Below the pieces are notes generated by a model. That model saw nothing but the letters and a program-made list of their open reading frames with translations. It was not told where the DNA came from and ran no database searches. Shown here in pieces: positions 9,899 to 21,380 of a stretch of DNA of 64,000 nucleotides. Every line of letters starts with the position of its first letter. Within the stretch, counting starts at the first letter, position 1. The stretch is taken from NCBI GenBank assembly GCA_018127085.1, contig CM030729.1, positions 310,001-374,000 of the forward strand. Direction: 5' to 3'. The DNA is from Pneumocystis sp. 'macacae'. Lineage: Eukaryota; Ascomycota; Pneumocystomycetes; Pneumocystales; Pneumocystaceae. The position numbers and the translations under genes were made by a program.

Positions 9899-11191
9899 CT
9901 ATATGTGGTAGATGGGGCCGGTGCCTGCGGAGTCAGCAGCGGACAGGAGGTGGGACGCACAGTTGTGACCGTCAAAGACGAACCAGTTCTGGATGGGCCT
10001 CTGCTGGGTGCTGAGGACATTGAGGACGTCCTGGGCGAGGATGCCGCCGACGACAGAGGCAACAGGAGGCCACTTGGAGGCAGCGTTCTGGGCAAGATGA
10101 CTGGGGAGGTTAGGGAGGATGGGAGGAAAAGACGTACAGCAGGGCGGGGTCGGCGAGGGTCTGGTCAGAGAGTGCAAGGCGGTGGGCAGCGAGTCTGGCG
10201 AGAGAAAGATAGTGGGAGATCTCGTCGGGGGTCGCAGGGAGGCGGCAGAAGGATTTCTGGAAGGACAAAAGGCCTTTTGGAGGTGAGGAAGCAAGCGGGG
10301 GCCTACCTAGTATTCCAGGGAGAAGGGGGGAGACCTTCTTTCTGTGTTTCTCTGTAAGCATTTCTCCATATTTGTGGTTGATGACTTGTGAGAAGGGGTA
10401 GTAGTGTTCGGTATGATGTGTTGTGGCTTTTTTCAGGCAGCCAGGGACTTTTTTCTGTCTGTATGGCGTCAAAGGAGCAGAGAAGGCTGGGGCAGATACA
10501 TGGTGTATGTGTATTCGATTAGATCGGCAAAGATGTATCCATAGAAGCCGTACATTGCACAGGTGTAGAAGGGGACTCCCTGTGCCCTGCATATTGTGTT
10601 CAAGCGTATCTTTGCATATGAGGGTGGCACGTGACTCCTTTGTACTTACAATCAAGTCTAGTTCTAGCTCGGTTGCAATTACAATGTCAAAGGCTGAAAA
10701 GTAGTTGTCTGGAACGTCGGAAAGAGGAGTGGTGTTGACCTGAAGAGTTACTGATGGATTAAACTCTTTTAATGCGCGAGAAACTGCATCTGCATACTAT
10801 GGTGATTAACGAGTGTTTTCCGCATTTTGCGGCAAAAAACGCACATTTGTTCCTATGTCTGACGATCCAATGGAAAAGCATGCTGTAGATTCTACCTTTT
10901 CTATTTTTTTGTCGTCCAAAAGCGTTAGAGTACCTATACCGGACAAAACCAGATTTTTGGCAATTTCCTCTGCCAATTCGCGGATATGAACAAGAAGAAC
11001 ACTGGAATTGCGTATTCTAGAGTTTTTTAGTGCACATAAATGTGCCTTTTTCCTAATTTCACCTTTTTTGTGCCTGAATCCCCCATAAACGTATCTGACG
11101 GTCATAAACATTGATTTCTTCTGTAAAAAACTGATTAGAAGGATATATATAAGGAAACATATAAACCATTGGAAATTTCCTTTTCCTCCAT
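9899..11191 (-). CDS. AOS1: SUMO-activating enzyme E1 subunit Aos1 (Rad31/SAE1)
   Basis: This is the non-catalytic half of the SUMO E1, which with Uba2 adenylates SUMO in the nucleus. Exon 1 (from the ATG at 11191, MEEKEISN) joins over an intron to EINVYDRQIRLWGIQAQKR, the classic E1 opening. Another intron leads to RIRNSSVLLVHIRELAEEIA followed by KNLVLSGIGTLTLLDD, the nucleotide-binding fold. Later exons give YADAVSRALKEFNPSVTLQV, FDIVIATELELDL, FYTCAMYGFYGYIFADL and, near the end, PVASVVGGILAQDVLNVLS and QNWFVFDGHNC. No catalytic Cys domain is present, as expected for Aos1. Stop at 9899-9901. The 5' half is AT-rich and the 3' half strongly GC-rich, so the island edge falls inside this gene. 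Confidence 0.9.
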
Positions 11192-11593
11192 TTTTAAATA
11201 AAATTTTAAAACTATATTTTTTCTTAAGAAAATACCATTTTTTGTTAAAAAATCCTAATATTTGTTTAAACGATCTATACCTACATCAAAGATCGTATAT
11301 CTAACGATATGATTGATTTAACGTCATAAAAAGATATAAAGCGGATGGATAAAAATAAACATCTGAATTTTGGATTTAGAGGTTGAAATATATGTTAAAG
11401 GATTATTCTATGTGTACAAAAAGGGTTGTGTTTTTTTTGAACAAAAAATCTACATATATTGAAGTTTTTTGACGAAAAGACTATTTAGTAAGAATTTTTG
11501 TTTTTTTCTTGGGTTTTCAGAGATACTAACTGCATGTTTCTACAGTTTTATTTTGTTTTACTTATCTTTAATTAAGAAAATTAGTGGTTAATT
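11192..11593. promoter_or_regulatory. Divergent promoter region AOS1/AP-2 mu
   Basis: This 402-bp AT-rich gap lies between the divergent starts of AOS1 and the AP-2 mu gene. It contains T-runs and A-runs and no open frame of note, and must hold both promoters. I see no motif that I can name with confidence. Confidence 0.5.
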
Positions 11594-13350
11594 ATGATTT
11601 CGGTTTTTTAAATGGTTTGATATAGAATTTTTTTCTGATTTTCTACAACTAGGCTATTTATTTTTATAACCTGAGAGGGGAGGTGTTAATTAGCAGAATG
11701 TATCGTCAAGATCTGAAGTTATATGCATTATTTTCGGGAATGTTGTTTAATTATTAACTAGACGTTCAATTGCTGATGTTTTTCGTGTTCATATTCTCTT
11801 TAATAAAGGAATAGATTCACCTATTAATATGGTTGAAACGAACACATTCTTTCATATTAAGCATGAGAATTTATATATTGTTGCTATAAGTAAAAATAAT
11901 GTGGATACAGCTTTGGTATTTGAATTTTTATACAAGATTATTTCTCTTCATAAAGGCTATTTTAAGGAATTCAATGAAGAGATAGTGAAGAGTAATTTTC
12001 CGTTAATTTATGAACTTCTTGATGGTAATGATAATAAATATTAAATAAAAATATAAATAAAGATAGAAATTATGGATTTTGGATATCCACAAAATACAGA
12101 TATTAATTCATTAAAAATGTATATTACAACAGAGGAGATCAAGTCAGAAGATGACATTGTAAGTTTTTTAAATAAAGATGTCTTAATGTACGTTGAATTT
12201 TTTTAGAAAAATAATTCTTCAAAAATTACAAGACATGTAACAGGTGCAATTTCTTGGAGAGAATCTGATATAAAATATCGGAAAAATTCTGCATTTGTTG
12301 ATATCATTGAGAATATCAATGTACTGATGACTGCGAGTAATGTGTTCTAGAGAATTTTATTGTTCTACTTATTTCATTAAGATACTATTTTAAGATCTGA
12401 TATTTCTGGTCAGATTGTAATAAATTCAAATCTTTCAGGCATGCCAGAATGTAAAATTGGATTTAATGATAAATTGCATATTAATAACCATGAATCATCT
12501 GTTAGTTTGTATGCTGATGTGAGATTAAAAATTATAGTATTTATTGTTTTGCTAGACCAAACATTACTAAGACAGTAGAAGCAATGACTGGATATATAAC
12601 TTTAAGAAATTGTGAATTTCATCAATGTGTCAAACTTAGTTGTTTTGATACCGATAGATCAATTATTTTCATTCCTCCAGATGGGAAATTTGAATTAATG
12701 CGGTAAAAATTACTGAAAGTATTATTATAGTTCTAATATATATAGCTATCGTGTTATAGAAAATATTCATTTACCATTTCGAGTTTTTCCTATTGTAAAT
12801 GAAATTGGGAAGACAAAAGTTGTATACCAAATAACAATTAAAGCTGCATTTAGTTCAAATCTTTTTGCAAAGCAATTAATTATTAAAATACCAACACCTT
12901 TGAATACTGCTAGTGCAAATGCTAAAGTAGATCGGGGAAAAGCAAAATATGTAATAATATTATAATTACATTTGATTTTTTTTAATTCTTCTCATAGGAA
13001 CCAGCTTCTAATAGTATTGTTTGGAGGTGATTCTTTTATGAATAATGTTATTTTATAATTAATGTTATTTTAGAATTTCTAAAATTACAGGACAAATGGA
13101 ATATTTTTTTACAGGAGAAGCACTTTTAAAGACAACATCTGATAACAAGCAATGGTCTAAGCCTCCAATATCGCTAGATTTTTATATTCCAATGTTTACA
13201 AGTTCCGGACTACATGTAAGATATTTGAAAATATCTGAAAAAAAGGGCTATAAAACTGTTAAATGGTAATTAGAAGACTTTATTAAATTAAAACTAAAAA
13301 ATAGGGTAAAATACTTATCAAAAGCTGGTAATTATGAAATCAAATTTTAA
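11594..13350 (+). CDS. APM4: AP-2 adaptor complex mu subunit
   Basis: This is the medium chain of the clathrin adaptor AP-2, which recognises YxxPhi sorting signals and binds PI(4,5)P2 at the plasma membrane. MIS (11594) joins over an intron to [20 protein letters not shown], then [14 protein letters not shown], '[18 protein letters not shown]' and [20 protein letters not shown]. The mu homology domain follows: [70 protein letters not shown] and, at the end, [20 protein letters not shown]. The WRxxxIKYRKN-x-x-FVD motif and the order of blocks fit AP-2 rather than AP-1 or AP-3. About seven short introns are present. The first intron has a weak donor (GTTTTT), so the extreme N-terminus is less certain. 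Stop at 13348-13350. Confidence 0.92.
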
Positions 13351-13543
13351 AATATATTTTCAAAATTTCAATTATTTTAGAAAAATGACACTATATTATG
13401 ACTGTATATTATATATAAATTATATAAATCACTGTAGGAAACCAGTATTCATGAAAATATTAAAATTTTAATTATAGTTCTGATGTTATATATATAATTA
13501 GCTTCTAAATTTAGGAAAATCAATATACATAAGTATATATAAA

Positions 13544-15419
13544 TTAATGATTATGAAAACATTGATTACATTGTCCTGCAATATTAATGTTAAATTGTTT
13601 AATGAAAAAATACCTTTTTTAAAAAAGCTTTCCTGAAAATCTTTACAGTCACAAAGTTTACACGTATTATTTGTTATATCTGAATTAGAAGTAACTAAGA
13701 TCCGTGAAGGAGGTAGCGGTTTTGTATTTTTTATAATAGGCGGTTCTAAGTTTTTGGATCCTGTTGTAGTTTTTGAATATGAACATGGTTTTGATATTGA
13801 GATATCTGAACGTGAAAATGTATTTGAAGAATCAAATGAGTTATTTTCCAAACAAGAATCTGATCTGTCTTCGTTATATGACGTATAATTGTCATCAGAG
13901 GAATCCTGATGTATATTTTGAAAATTTGTAATATTCGAGTTCTTTAAGTTATGACGTACGGGAAATACACTTTTCTTATAAATAGACATGTCATTATTTT
14001 GGAGACTTCTTTCTGCATCCTTTTTATGGATTTGTTGATCTGCTATTGATATATCTTCATTTAAAAATGGATTTTCCATGTCTTTTTCATCAAGACATTT
14101 TGTTTTAAATGCTTTGTCGTGCACTTTTTTATGATCAGTGGGAGGAATAAATTCCGATATAGCTTTTTGATGTTAAAATAGCAAAAGGAAGAAAACTCTT
14201 AAAATATACTTTTTTCAAATATTATGGATACGGAATCATTCTCAGAACTATTTAAATCCAACTTTGAAAAGTTGTTGTTTATATTTACAGAAGATGAAGA
14301 TATTTTTGACTGAAAAGGCTGAATAATCCTTCCTGTGGTATTTTCATTATTGAAGGCATGTGCTGAAACCTGTTGATATTTAACATATTTCGAGCCCGAT
14401 TTGCATGCATCACTGCTAAAATGTCACTTGTATTCAACAAGTATATATAAATACATCTCTTCCCATGATTTTTTTAGTTCCTGTATAGCTGTATGACAGC
14501 TTTTATAATATTTTGATTCTATATCAAGGAGCATAGCCAAATTATTTAATTGTGTCGCCTAAATTTCTTTAAAATGAAAAGAAACATACCCTTTGAGTCA
14601 GTTTACCTCTAGTTGCTGAATCGCGTATATTCGGGCATATATATTTTCACAGGCTTCCTCATATTTAGCCTTGGCTACCCTCAACTCTTCTTCTATTCGT
14701 GGATCCTCTTTTTTTGCCTTCAGAAACCTGTTAGACACCGAATCATAAGATAGTCGTCGGCTTTCCAGTTTCTTCCGTGCTACCTATTTATACTTGGTCA
14801 ATTTTATATCTATATGTATATACATATCTCAATTTACCTGGTAATCTTTAAACTGGACCAAAGAACGCTCCATAGAACCCAAAACCGTATCATACACATC
14901 ACTAATGAACTTTTCATGCATTTTTGATATTTCTTTGTGTGCCGTCCCATATTTCAATAGTCCTTGGCCTACCACAGCAAAATAAACACAAATACACTCA
15001 CATCGGGGCATCAAATAAACCATAAACAGAATCTGAAGGAAACCCCTTTCCAAAATCTAAAAGTGCTTCACTAAAAATGCCCACTAATGTGTGTTTTCCG
15101 TCTTCTCGTCGGCTAACTGATCACTTTTCAGCATTCTTATCCTGCTGTTCCTAGAAAAATACCCATTGACTTTATCCAGTGAGATATTGCCGAATAAAGC
15201 TTCTCTGTCCCTAATCCTCTGTAAGAACCCTCCAAAAATCCCACAATCAAACCTTCTTGTCTCATTTGCATCTCTTGCTCTAGCCCCCTGAATTCCTCCG
15301 TTGTCTGTGTTGCTTGTTCCTTCCCAAGCTAGATCTATGAGTATGCGAGTTTTTTTCTGCAGGTTTACTACCTTTTCTTTCGTCCACTGTCCCAATCTTC
15401 CAATTTTTTTCTGCATCAT
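13544..15419 (-). CDS. BAR-domain protein with C-terminal paired-cysteine motif
   Basis: This is a fungal BAR protein presumed to bend or sense membranes in endocytosis or Golgi traffic. From the ATG at 15419: MMQKKIGRLGQWTKEK, then after an intron (to about 15334) LGKEQATQTTEEFRGLEQEM, YSAISHWIKSMVSRREDG, SEALLDFGKGFPSDSVYGQG, KYGTAHKEISKMHEKF, RSLVQFKDYQ and ARKKLESRRLSYDSVSNRFL with KAKKEDPRIEEELR. These are the three BAR helices of a well-conserved fungal family. A long Ser/Asn-rich linker follows (about 13700-14330). The C-terminus reads CKLCDCKDFQESFFKKGQCN and then QCFHNH, the last part across a 38-nt intron. The paired CxxCxC and CxxC-F-H-x-H could bind zinc. No SH3 domain is seen. 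The exact cellular role is unknown. Confidence 0.8.
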
Positions 15420-15869
15420 TTTTTCAGAATCGTAATACGACTTTTACCGTTTTTTTGGAAAATTAAAAAAATAAAGCTTCATTCTCTACAATTCCCCCGT
15501 TTCTTCACCACTTCTCCCTCAATAGCCCTTAAACACACTCATTTCCCAGAATATATGTTTTCCTCCACTGTATTTTACGCTTTTCCGCTCTTTCTTTCCT
15601 TGTTTCCCCTTTTGTTCATTGTTTTCCTCCTTGTTTCCTTGGATATATCTTTGTATGCCCTGCTCCTTACTATTCCTTTTATATATATGCTGTTTTCCCC
15701 CCACTTTTCCTCTAAATCCGTCTTTTTTTGCTCTCTGTTTGCTGCTTTCACCACGTTTTTTCTGCTTCTCCGATCCTCTTATTTATACTTTCTCCATATC
15801 TCTGCATCTGCTCTCGTGTTTTCGATACCGACTGCTTTGTAGACTTTTTACTACATCGATTGCCGCTGC
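15420..15869. promoter_or_regulatory. Pyrimidine-rich divergent promoter region
   Basis: This 450-bp gap separates the divergent BAR gene and UBP12. From about 15480 to 15860 the plus strand is strikingly C/T-rich (runs such as TTCCTTGTTTCCCCTTTTG). Downstream of the UBP12 start the plus strand becomes purine-rich. The open frames through it are low-complexity Phe/Leu/Ser by-products. It is likely the UBP12 promoter and 5' leader, since polypyrimidine tracts are common before fungal start sites. Confidence 0.55.
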
Positions 15870-18800
15870 ATGGAACTCGCGGGCGAGGACGCGCCAGCTG
15901 CTACAAATAACGATATTCTGTCACCTCCTAAGCGGCCACGGTCAAGTTTTTCAGAATCTACACTGCATAAACGCAAAGAAGCATCAGCAGCAGCAATAGG
16001 TAGAGATGGAGCACTAATTGACTGTAAATGTTGTGTTAACTGAGTATTTATAGCAAATGGAGAATCAGTAGAGCAGCATGTTCCGTCAAGAAGACGAGAT
16101 ACAAGCAGTACAGAAGGTGCAAATGGTGCAGAAGTTGTTTTTAGTGGATGCACAGGAAATATTGAAGATAAAAAACATATTTATGGAAAAGAAGTAGAAA
16201 ATGAGAAATATAGAGGGGTAAAGGCTGGATGTAGAGAATCAAAACAAGAGAAAGGAGTAGGGAAAGAAGGGAGGATGGAAAAGGAGCAAAATATTTGTGG
16301 AGGAGGGGTTAGAGGACAAAGAGAAGGTGTACGAATGAGCACACTATTTGGGCCAAGCAGTGCAATCAGTATTTCTGCTAATTATGGAAGAAACAGAGAA
16401 GAGAGAAGAGAAGGTAGAGAGGAGGGGGTTCGGTATAAGGTATTGGGGTCAATGGAGTTAGCGGCAGAGGAGGTGGATAAAAGGGAAAGCAGTGGACTAA
16501 AATATGGAATAGGGAACAAGGATGGCACTGAAAAGGGGTTGGATGGCAATAAAGGGCTGGGAAGCAATGAAGAAGGATTGAGGGAGAAGGGATTAGAAAA
16601 AGCAAAGATAGATGGGTGGGGTGTGTCGGAAAGGTGGATTCTAGGTGTTTGTGGGGAGGAGTCAGTGGAGAAAGAGGATGTAGTAAGACGGGTGCCGGGA
16701 CGAGATGAACAGAAGAGAATAATCGAGCCGTTGCTGAGTGGGGAGAGTGTTTTTGATGAGCAATATTATGTGGTGTCAGGCCCATGGATGAAGAAATACT
16801 GTGCGTATCTCGAGGAATGTCTTGGATATGGAATGAAGATAGGTCCTGTGGATCAAACGTCACTGATGCTAGAAGGACGGCTAAAAGATGGGCTATTAAA
16901 GGGCAAAGATTATGAAATTATTCCGTCAACAGTATGGGAGTATTTGGTGACATGGTAATGATACAAGGTTGTTAAGAGGAGCTAATGCGTGTAGGTTTGG
17001 TGTTAAGGGAGAAGCGATTTTTCAAGAAGCATTAGAAGCTAGGGAAGAGCAAAGTAAGACAAAAAGTTTGCCTGTAGACAGCGGAATGGGCGGTTGTGTA
17101 GCAGAATCTTATGTTTTCCGACTTATTCGGGTGAAATTGGGGTCTCTGGATGGATCTATTGGAACAAAAGGGTCTGAAGGGGAAGACGATACAAGCAATA
17201 ATGAAGATGAAATAATAACATCAAAGATACCGTCTTTAACAACGATGAATCCACTTGATGAGTCTTATGAGCATTCTATGATGACGGATGCTATAGATGA
17301 ATTATCGAGTGATGATGCAGATGAGTTCGAGTGGCCTCCGAATCAAACGATGATGACAAGAAAAACATCAGAAATGTCTGAAGAAGTGGTACCCTCCAAG
17401 TTGTTAACATCCACTAGCTCGTCTGTCTATCTCACGATTGATGGTAACGCGACTGTTGTGGCATTATTACAGTCGATTCGTCAGACACTAGGATTGATTC
17501 CAACACAATTGGTTCAACTTTGGTATCAAGGAAAGCAAGTAATGACTTCGTGGACAATGTTACCTCAAGAAACAACAGTGAAAAGTCTTGGGTTGTCGTT
17601 AAATCCTGTACTTCTTGTTGAAACAACTGATCTAGTTGTTCCTGCACCTCCTACACCCTTGAGTACAGAACCGTCGTCAGGTACATTTTCGTGTATATTT
17701 GATAAAGAACAAACTAGTTCTGAACCGTCATCATTTCCTGGTATTCAAACGACATCGCTTTCAAAAATAGGTGCAGTTGGTCTTCAAAATCTTGGCAACA
17801 GTTGTTATATGAATGCTGCATTACAATGTCTTACACATACATCAGAACTAACAACGTATTTCCTTTCTGGCGTATATCGTTGGGAAGTTAATTCTACTAA
17901 CCCGCTTGGTACAGGTGGTCAGTTAGCTCGATCATATGCGGCTCTTCTTAATAGTCTAGCACATACTACCACATCGTCTTTTTCCCCAAAAGCTTTCAAA
18001 AATTGTCTTGGACGTTTTAACTTATCGTTTGCAGGGCATTCACAGCAAGATAGTCAAGAATTACTTGCTTTTTTATTAGATGGTATGCATGAAGATCTTA
18101 ATCGTATTCAAAAGAAACCATATTTTGAAAAACCAGCTCTCAGTGATATGAACGATGCATTGATTGCTGAAACAGCAGATATTTGTTGGCAACTTCATCG
18201 GAAACGTAATGATTCCGTCATTGTGGACTTATTCCATGGGTTATATAAAAGTGTTTTGGTTTGTCCTTCTTGTGATCAGGTTTGAAAAGTTATTATTAAT
18301 TGACTAATTAATTAACAATTTTTTTAGGTATCAATTACATTTGACCCGTTTATGGATCTTACTTTGCCTTTACCGTTTAAAAATCAATGGGTTTATCCTA
18401 TTACAGTTATACCATCTGATGTCAATAAAAAACAAATTCAGGTATAATTTTCTATATGGATCGTAATTTATACTTAACATTTTCAAAGATAACTGTCGAG
18501 CTTGATAACTTATCAACAATTGCATCAATGAAAGCTTATGTTGCATCTAAACTTAGTATGAATGCGGATGCGGTAAGTTATCCTATCATCATTCTATTGA
18601 TTCTCATTATCTAGCTTATTTCGTCGGAGATTTATGCGTATAAATTTTATAAGCATCATGCTGATGCAAGTATTGTTAGTACATATCTTTCACCTCATGA
18701 CCAAGTTTATCTTTATGAAATGCCTTGTTCTGTATCTGACTTTGTCACTAACAGGCATAAAATTGTTATACCTGTTTTTCATCAAAGAATTGAAAAAACA

Positions 18801-20427
18801 TACCAGCATCCTGTAGCATTCGGAATACCTTTTTTTATTCTTCTAACACCAGAAGAAGCATGTTCTTACAATCTTATTGTCAAAAAAATTGTAGAAAAAT
18901 ATAAACAATTTATTCGTTCAAAAGAGATATTTCAAAATCAAAGACAACAAACTATCCAGGAACGTGATACAGCAGTAATCACTGTGGATTTTTCTCAGAA
19001 ATCTATGGGGAATGATCATAAGAAAGATGATAATATTTATGATGAAATTTTTGACTTAAAGTATTTTTCATCTCGTCATTCTGTCCTTCCTACAGGTTGG
19101 TCGGTACCAATGGATCGTTTACCAAAATTGAAAACAAGATTTTGGAAAAGTACAAATGTTGACAAATCTTATGATGATGATATTTTGTTAACAGCTGATT
19201 CTGAAGAAGAACCTTTTTCTCACGGAACACCAATTTCATTAGATGATATTATAGAAGATAGTGATTTTTCTATAACTAAAGACTCAACTGATGATGAACT
19301 TTTACCTACAAATCTTGTATCTGAAAAAACAAGTCATATGTCTTTAAGACAAGAACATCGATCACGCTTATCTTCTGAAATGAATATTCATGAAACCAAA
19401 GCACTTAAGAATAATAAAGTTATTATTCGTCAAGGAGAAGCTATTGTGTGTGAATGGTCAGCTGATCATTATACTTCTATATTTTCAAATGAAATAGAAA
19501 ATGGGTTAAGATGTAGTACTGTATGGGACGATGTTGAAAAATATGAAGATCCTTTACTTTCTATTCGTCGTGAGCCGTCAACTATCCATTTAGACGATTG
19601 TTTGGATTTGTTTGCAAAAAAGGAACAATTAGGAGAGGATGATCTGTGGTATTGTCCAAATTGTAAAGAACATCGCCGAGCAACGAAACAGTTGGAGATA
19701 TGGAAATCCCCTGATATTCTTGTGATTCATTTAAAAAGATTTTCTAGTTCGAGGAATTTGAGAGATAAAATAGATGTTCTTGTTGATTTCCCGCTTAAAG
19801 GACTTGATCTTTCTCAGCGCGTAGCAGGGTACAGATATGATTCTAGTTTGACCAACGATTCACAAATATATGATCTTTATGCTGTAAGCAATCATTTCGG
19901 AGGGCTAGGCGGGGGCCACTATACAGCGTATGTTGTGTTAGAAGATGGCCATTTTTATCATTTTGATGGTAAATTAATATTTTATATTTTAACGAACTCA
20001 AGACTAATATTTTCAAGATTCGTTAGTAGTACAGGTTCACGAATCCCAGATTGTTACACCTGCTGCATATCTGTTGTTTTATCGTCGAAGAACAGATAAA
20101 GTGCTTGGAGAGTCGACTATGACGAAAATTACAGAATATATATCTAAAATATCTACAGAGTCATATGATAAAATTAATGCTACAACTCCATTAACTAAGT
20201 CTTTGGGCCCAGCTATGTTGAATGAAAAATTTGTTTCAGATCCTCGCACTATTTCAATGCTAAATATGCAATCCAATATGACACATATTGATTTATCCAT
20301 AAGAACACCAGATGACAGTGTAAATTCCAATTCTCAAGATTCTATAGAATCAGGAAAAGCTACATTTAGTGACGGATTTGACGACAATGATAAAGGAGAG
20401 TGTTTAAACTCTGAAACCTCTATGTAG
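15870..20427 (+). CDS. UBP12: Ubiquitin carboxyl-terminal hydrolase, Ubp12/USP4-15 type (frame break inside)
   Basis: This is a cysteine protease that removes ubiquitin. From the ATG at 15870 ([20 protein letters not shown]) an intron (about 15993-16050) leads to a long low-complexity Lys/Glu/Gly region. The DUSP domain follows ('[18 protein letters not shown]', [11 protein letters not shown]; 16760-17140), then a ubiquitin-like segment (about 17430-17640). The USP core opens with '[17 protein letters not shown]' (Cys box, about 17783) and closes with the His box '[18 protein letters not shown]' (about 19880-19930), ending after LLFYRRR. A Cys-rich finger ([14 protein letters not shown]) lies between. 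The insert at 18900-19500 is acidic. At 16953-16968 the frame breaks: TGG is followed by TAA TGA, and homology resumes one base later as [14 protein letters not shown]. No intron fits there. Either a base is wrong in the assembly or a real frameshift exists. Confidence 0.9.
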
Positions 20428-20634
20428 AAAACACTTCAAAATATTCTAGTTGTATATTTTTAACAATAAAAAAACGTATAGTGAACTCAGTATACATTAA
20501 TAAACCTATTTCTTTCATATTTCTATATTTCCTGTTCATAATTATATATTTTGTATATTTTATTTGTCCTATTTTAGAATCCAGGAGGGAACATTCTATT
20601 CATCACAGTTACTCTTGTAAACTAAAGATAACTA

Positions 20635-21012
20635 TTAAATAAAACAATAAATTTTCAACCCTCTTACTTTAGGTACAAAGTGGATGCCTTTTCTGTATTC
20701 TTTTTTTTTTTTATCAAACACTGTGTATTTATCTTTGGGTCGCATTTTTGCTTCTGGTGTAATTTCACGTATGTGTCGTTCAAGCGCACGACATGTTAAA
20801 CCGTTCTTTGAAAGAGAATCCTGAAGAGTGGATATAACTAAGTCTACTTTACGTAGTCTTCTTCTTTGCCTTAATTTACGTGTTCTTGAAAGTCTCCATG
20901 GCATTTTCCTGAAAAAAATTACATAAAAAATTTTTATTTAATTGATGAAAAAATTTATATACCACAGTAATCCTGAAAATATAGGCATATTGGTTTTAAA
21001 TGGGCCAAACAT
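20635..21012 (-). CDS. MRPL31: Mitochondrial large-subunit ribosomal protein mL60 (Mrpl31)
   Basis: This is a fungal-specific protein of the mitochondrial large ribosomal subunit. The start MFGPFKTNMPIFSGLLW (21012) joins over an intron (about 20907-20961) to KMPWRLSRTRKLRQRRRLRK, and then VISTLQDSL and 'PKDKYTVFDKKKKEYRKG'. The N-terminal FGPFK...GLLWK-x-PWR-(L/M)S and the DKYTVFDKKxxxYRKGIHxxPK block are diagnostic. The open frame stops at 20635-20637 after PKVRGLKIYCFI; the last residues may instead be an intron start, since family members usually end in a few more residues. The 207-bp gap to the UBP12 3' end is plain AT-rich DNA. Confidence 0.88.
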
Positions 21013-21380
21013 GATGTATTTTTAATTTTTTTAAAATGTTAATATATACTTATAAAAATAGCAAAATCGATAAATGTATGAATCACATGAAATTATATAA
21101 AATATAAAATATAAAACATTTACTATTAGATATCATACCTTATTTTAATTAATTGGAATTTCTAGTATGCAAATCTATAGAGATTTGAATATGAACGTTT
21201 TTGATAGAATAGAAGGATAAGTGAAGATTGCTTTTATAAGAAAAAGGATACAATGTATTGATTACATGATAAATTAGATTATGGATGTCATTAAATTTTG
21301 CTTTTTATTTTTAGTAATAAATATAGATAAAAATCAATATACCTTAAAGTTTTTAAGTATAATGTATATGTATATTATAA
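21013..21380. other. AT-rich gap upstream of mL60
   Basis: This 368-bp stretch lies between the mL60 start and the 3' end of the next minus-strand gene. It is AT-rich with repeated ATATAAAAT-like words (about 21095-21115) and no coding or RNA signal that I can see. Confidence 0.5.

Noticed and set aside
5300..10700. Contamination or horizontal transfer as source of the GC island
   Set aside because: The composition change runs gradually through two genes that continue into AT-rich DNA, and all proteins inside are ordinary fungal orthologues.
11040..11111. Alternative Aos1 N-terminus reading through to 11111
   Set aside because: That frame runs through an intron. The spliced frame gives the canonical VYDRQIRLWG opening with an upstream small first exon.
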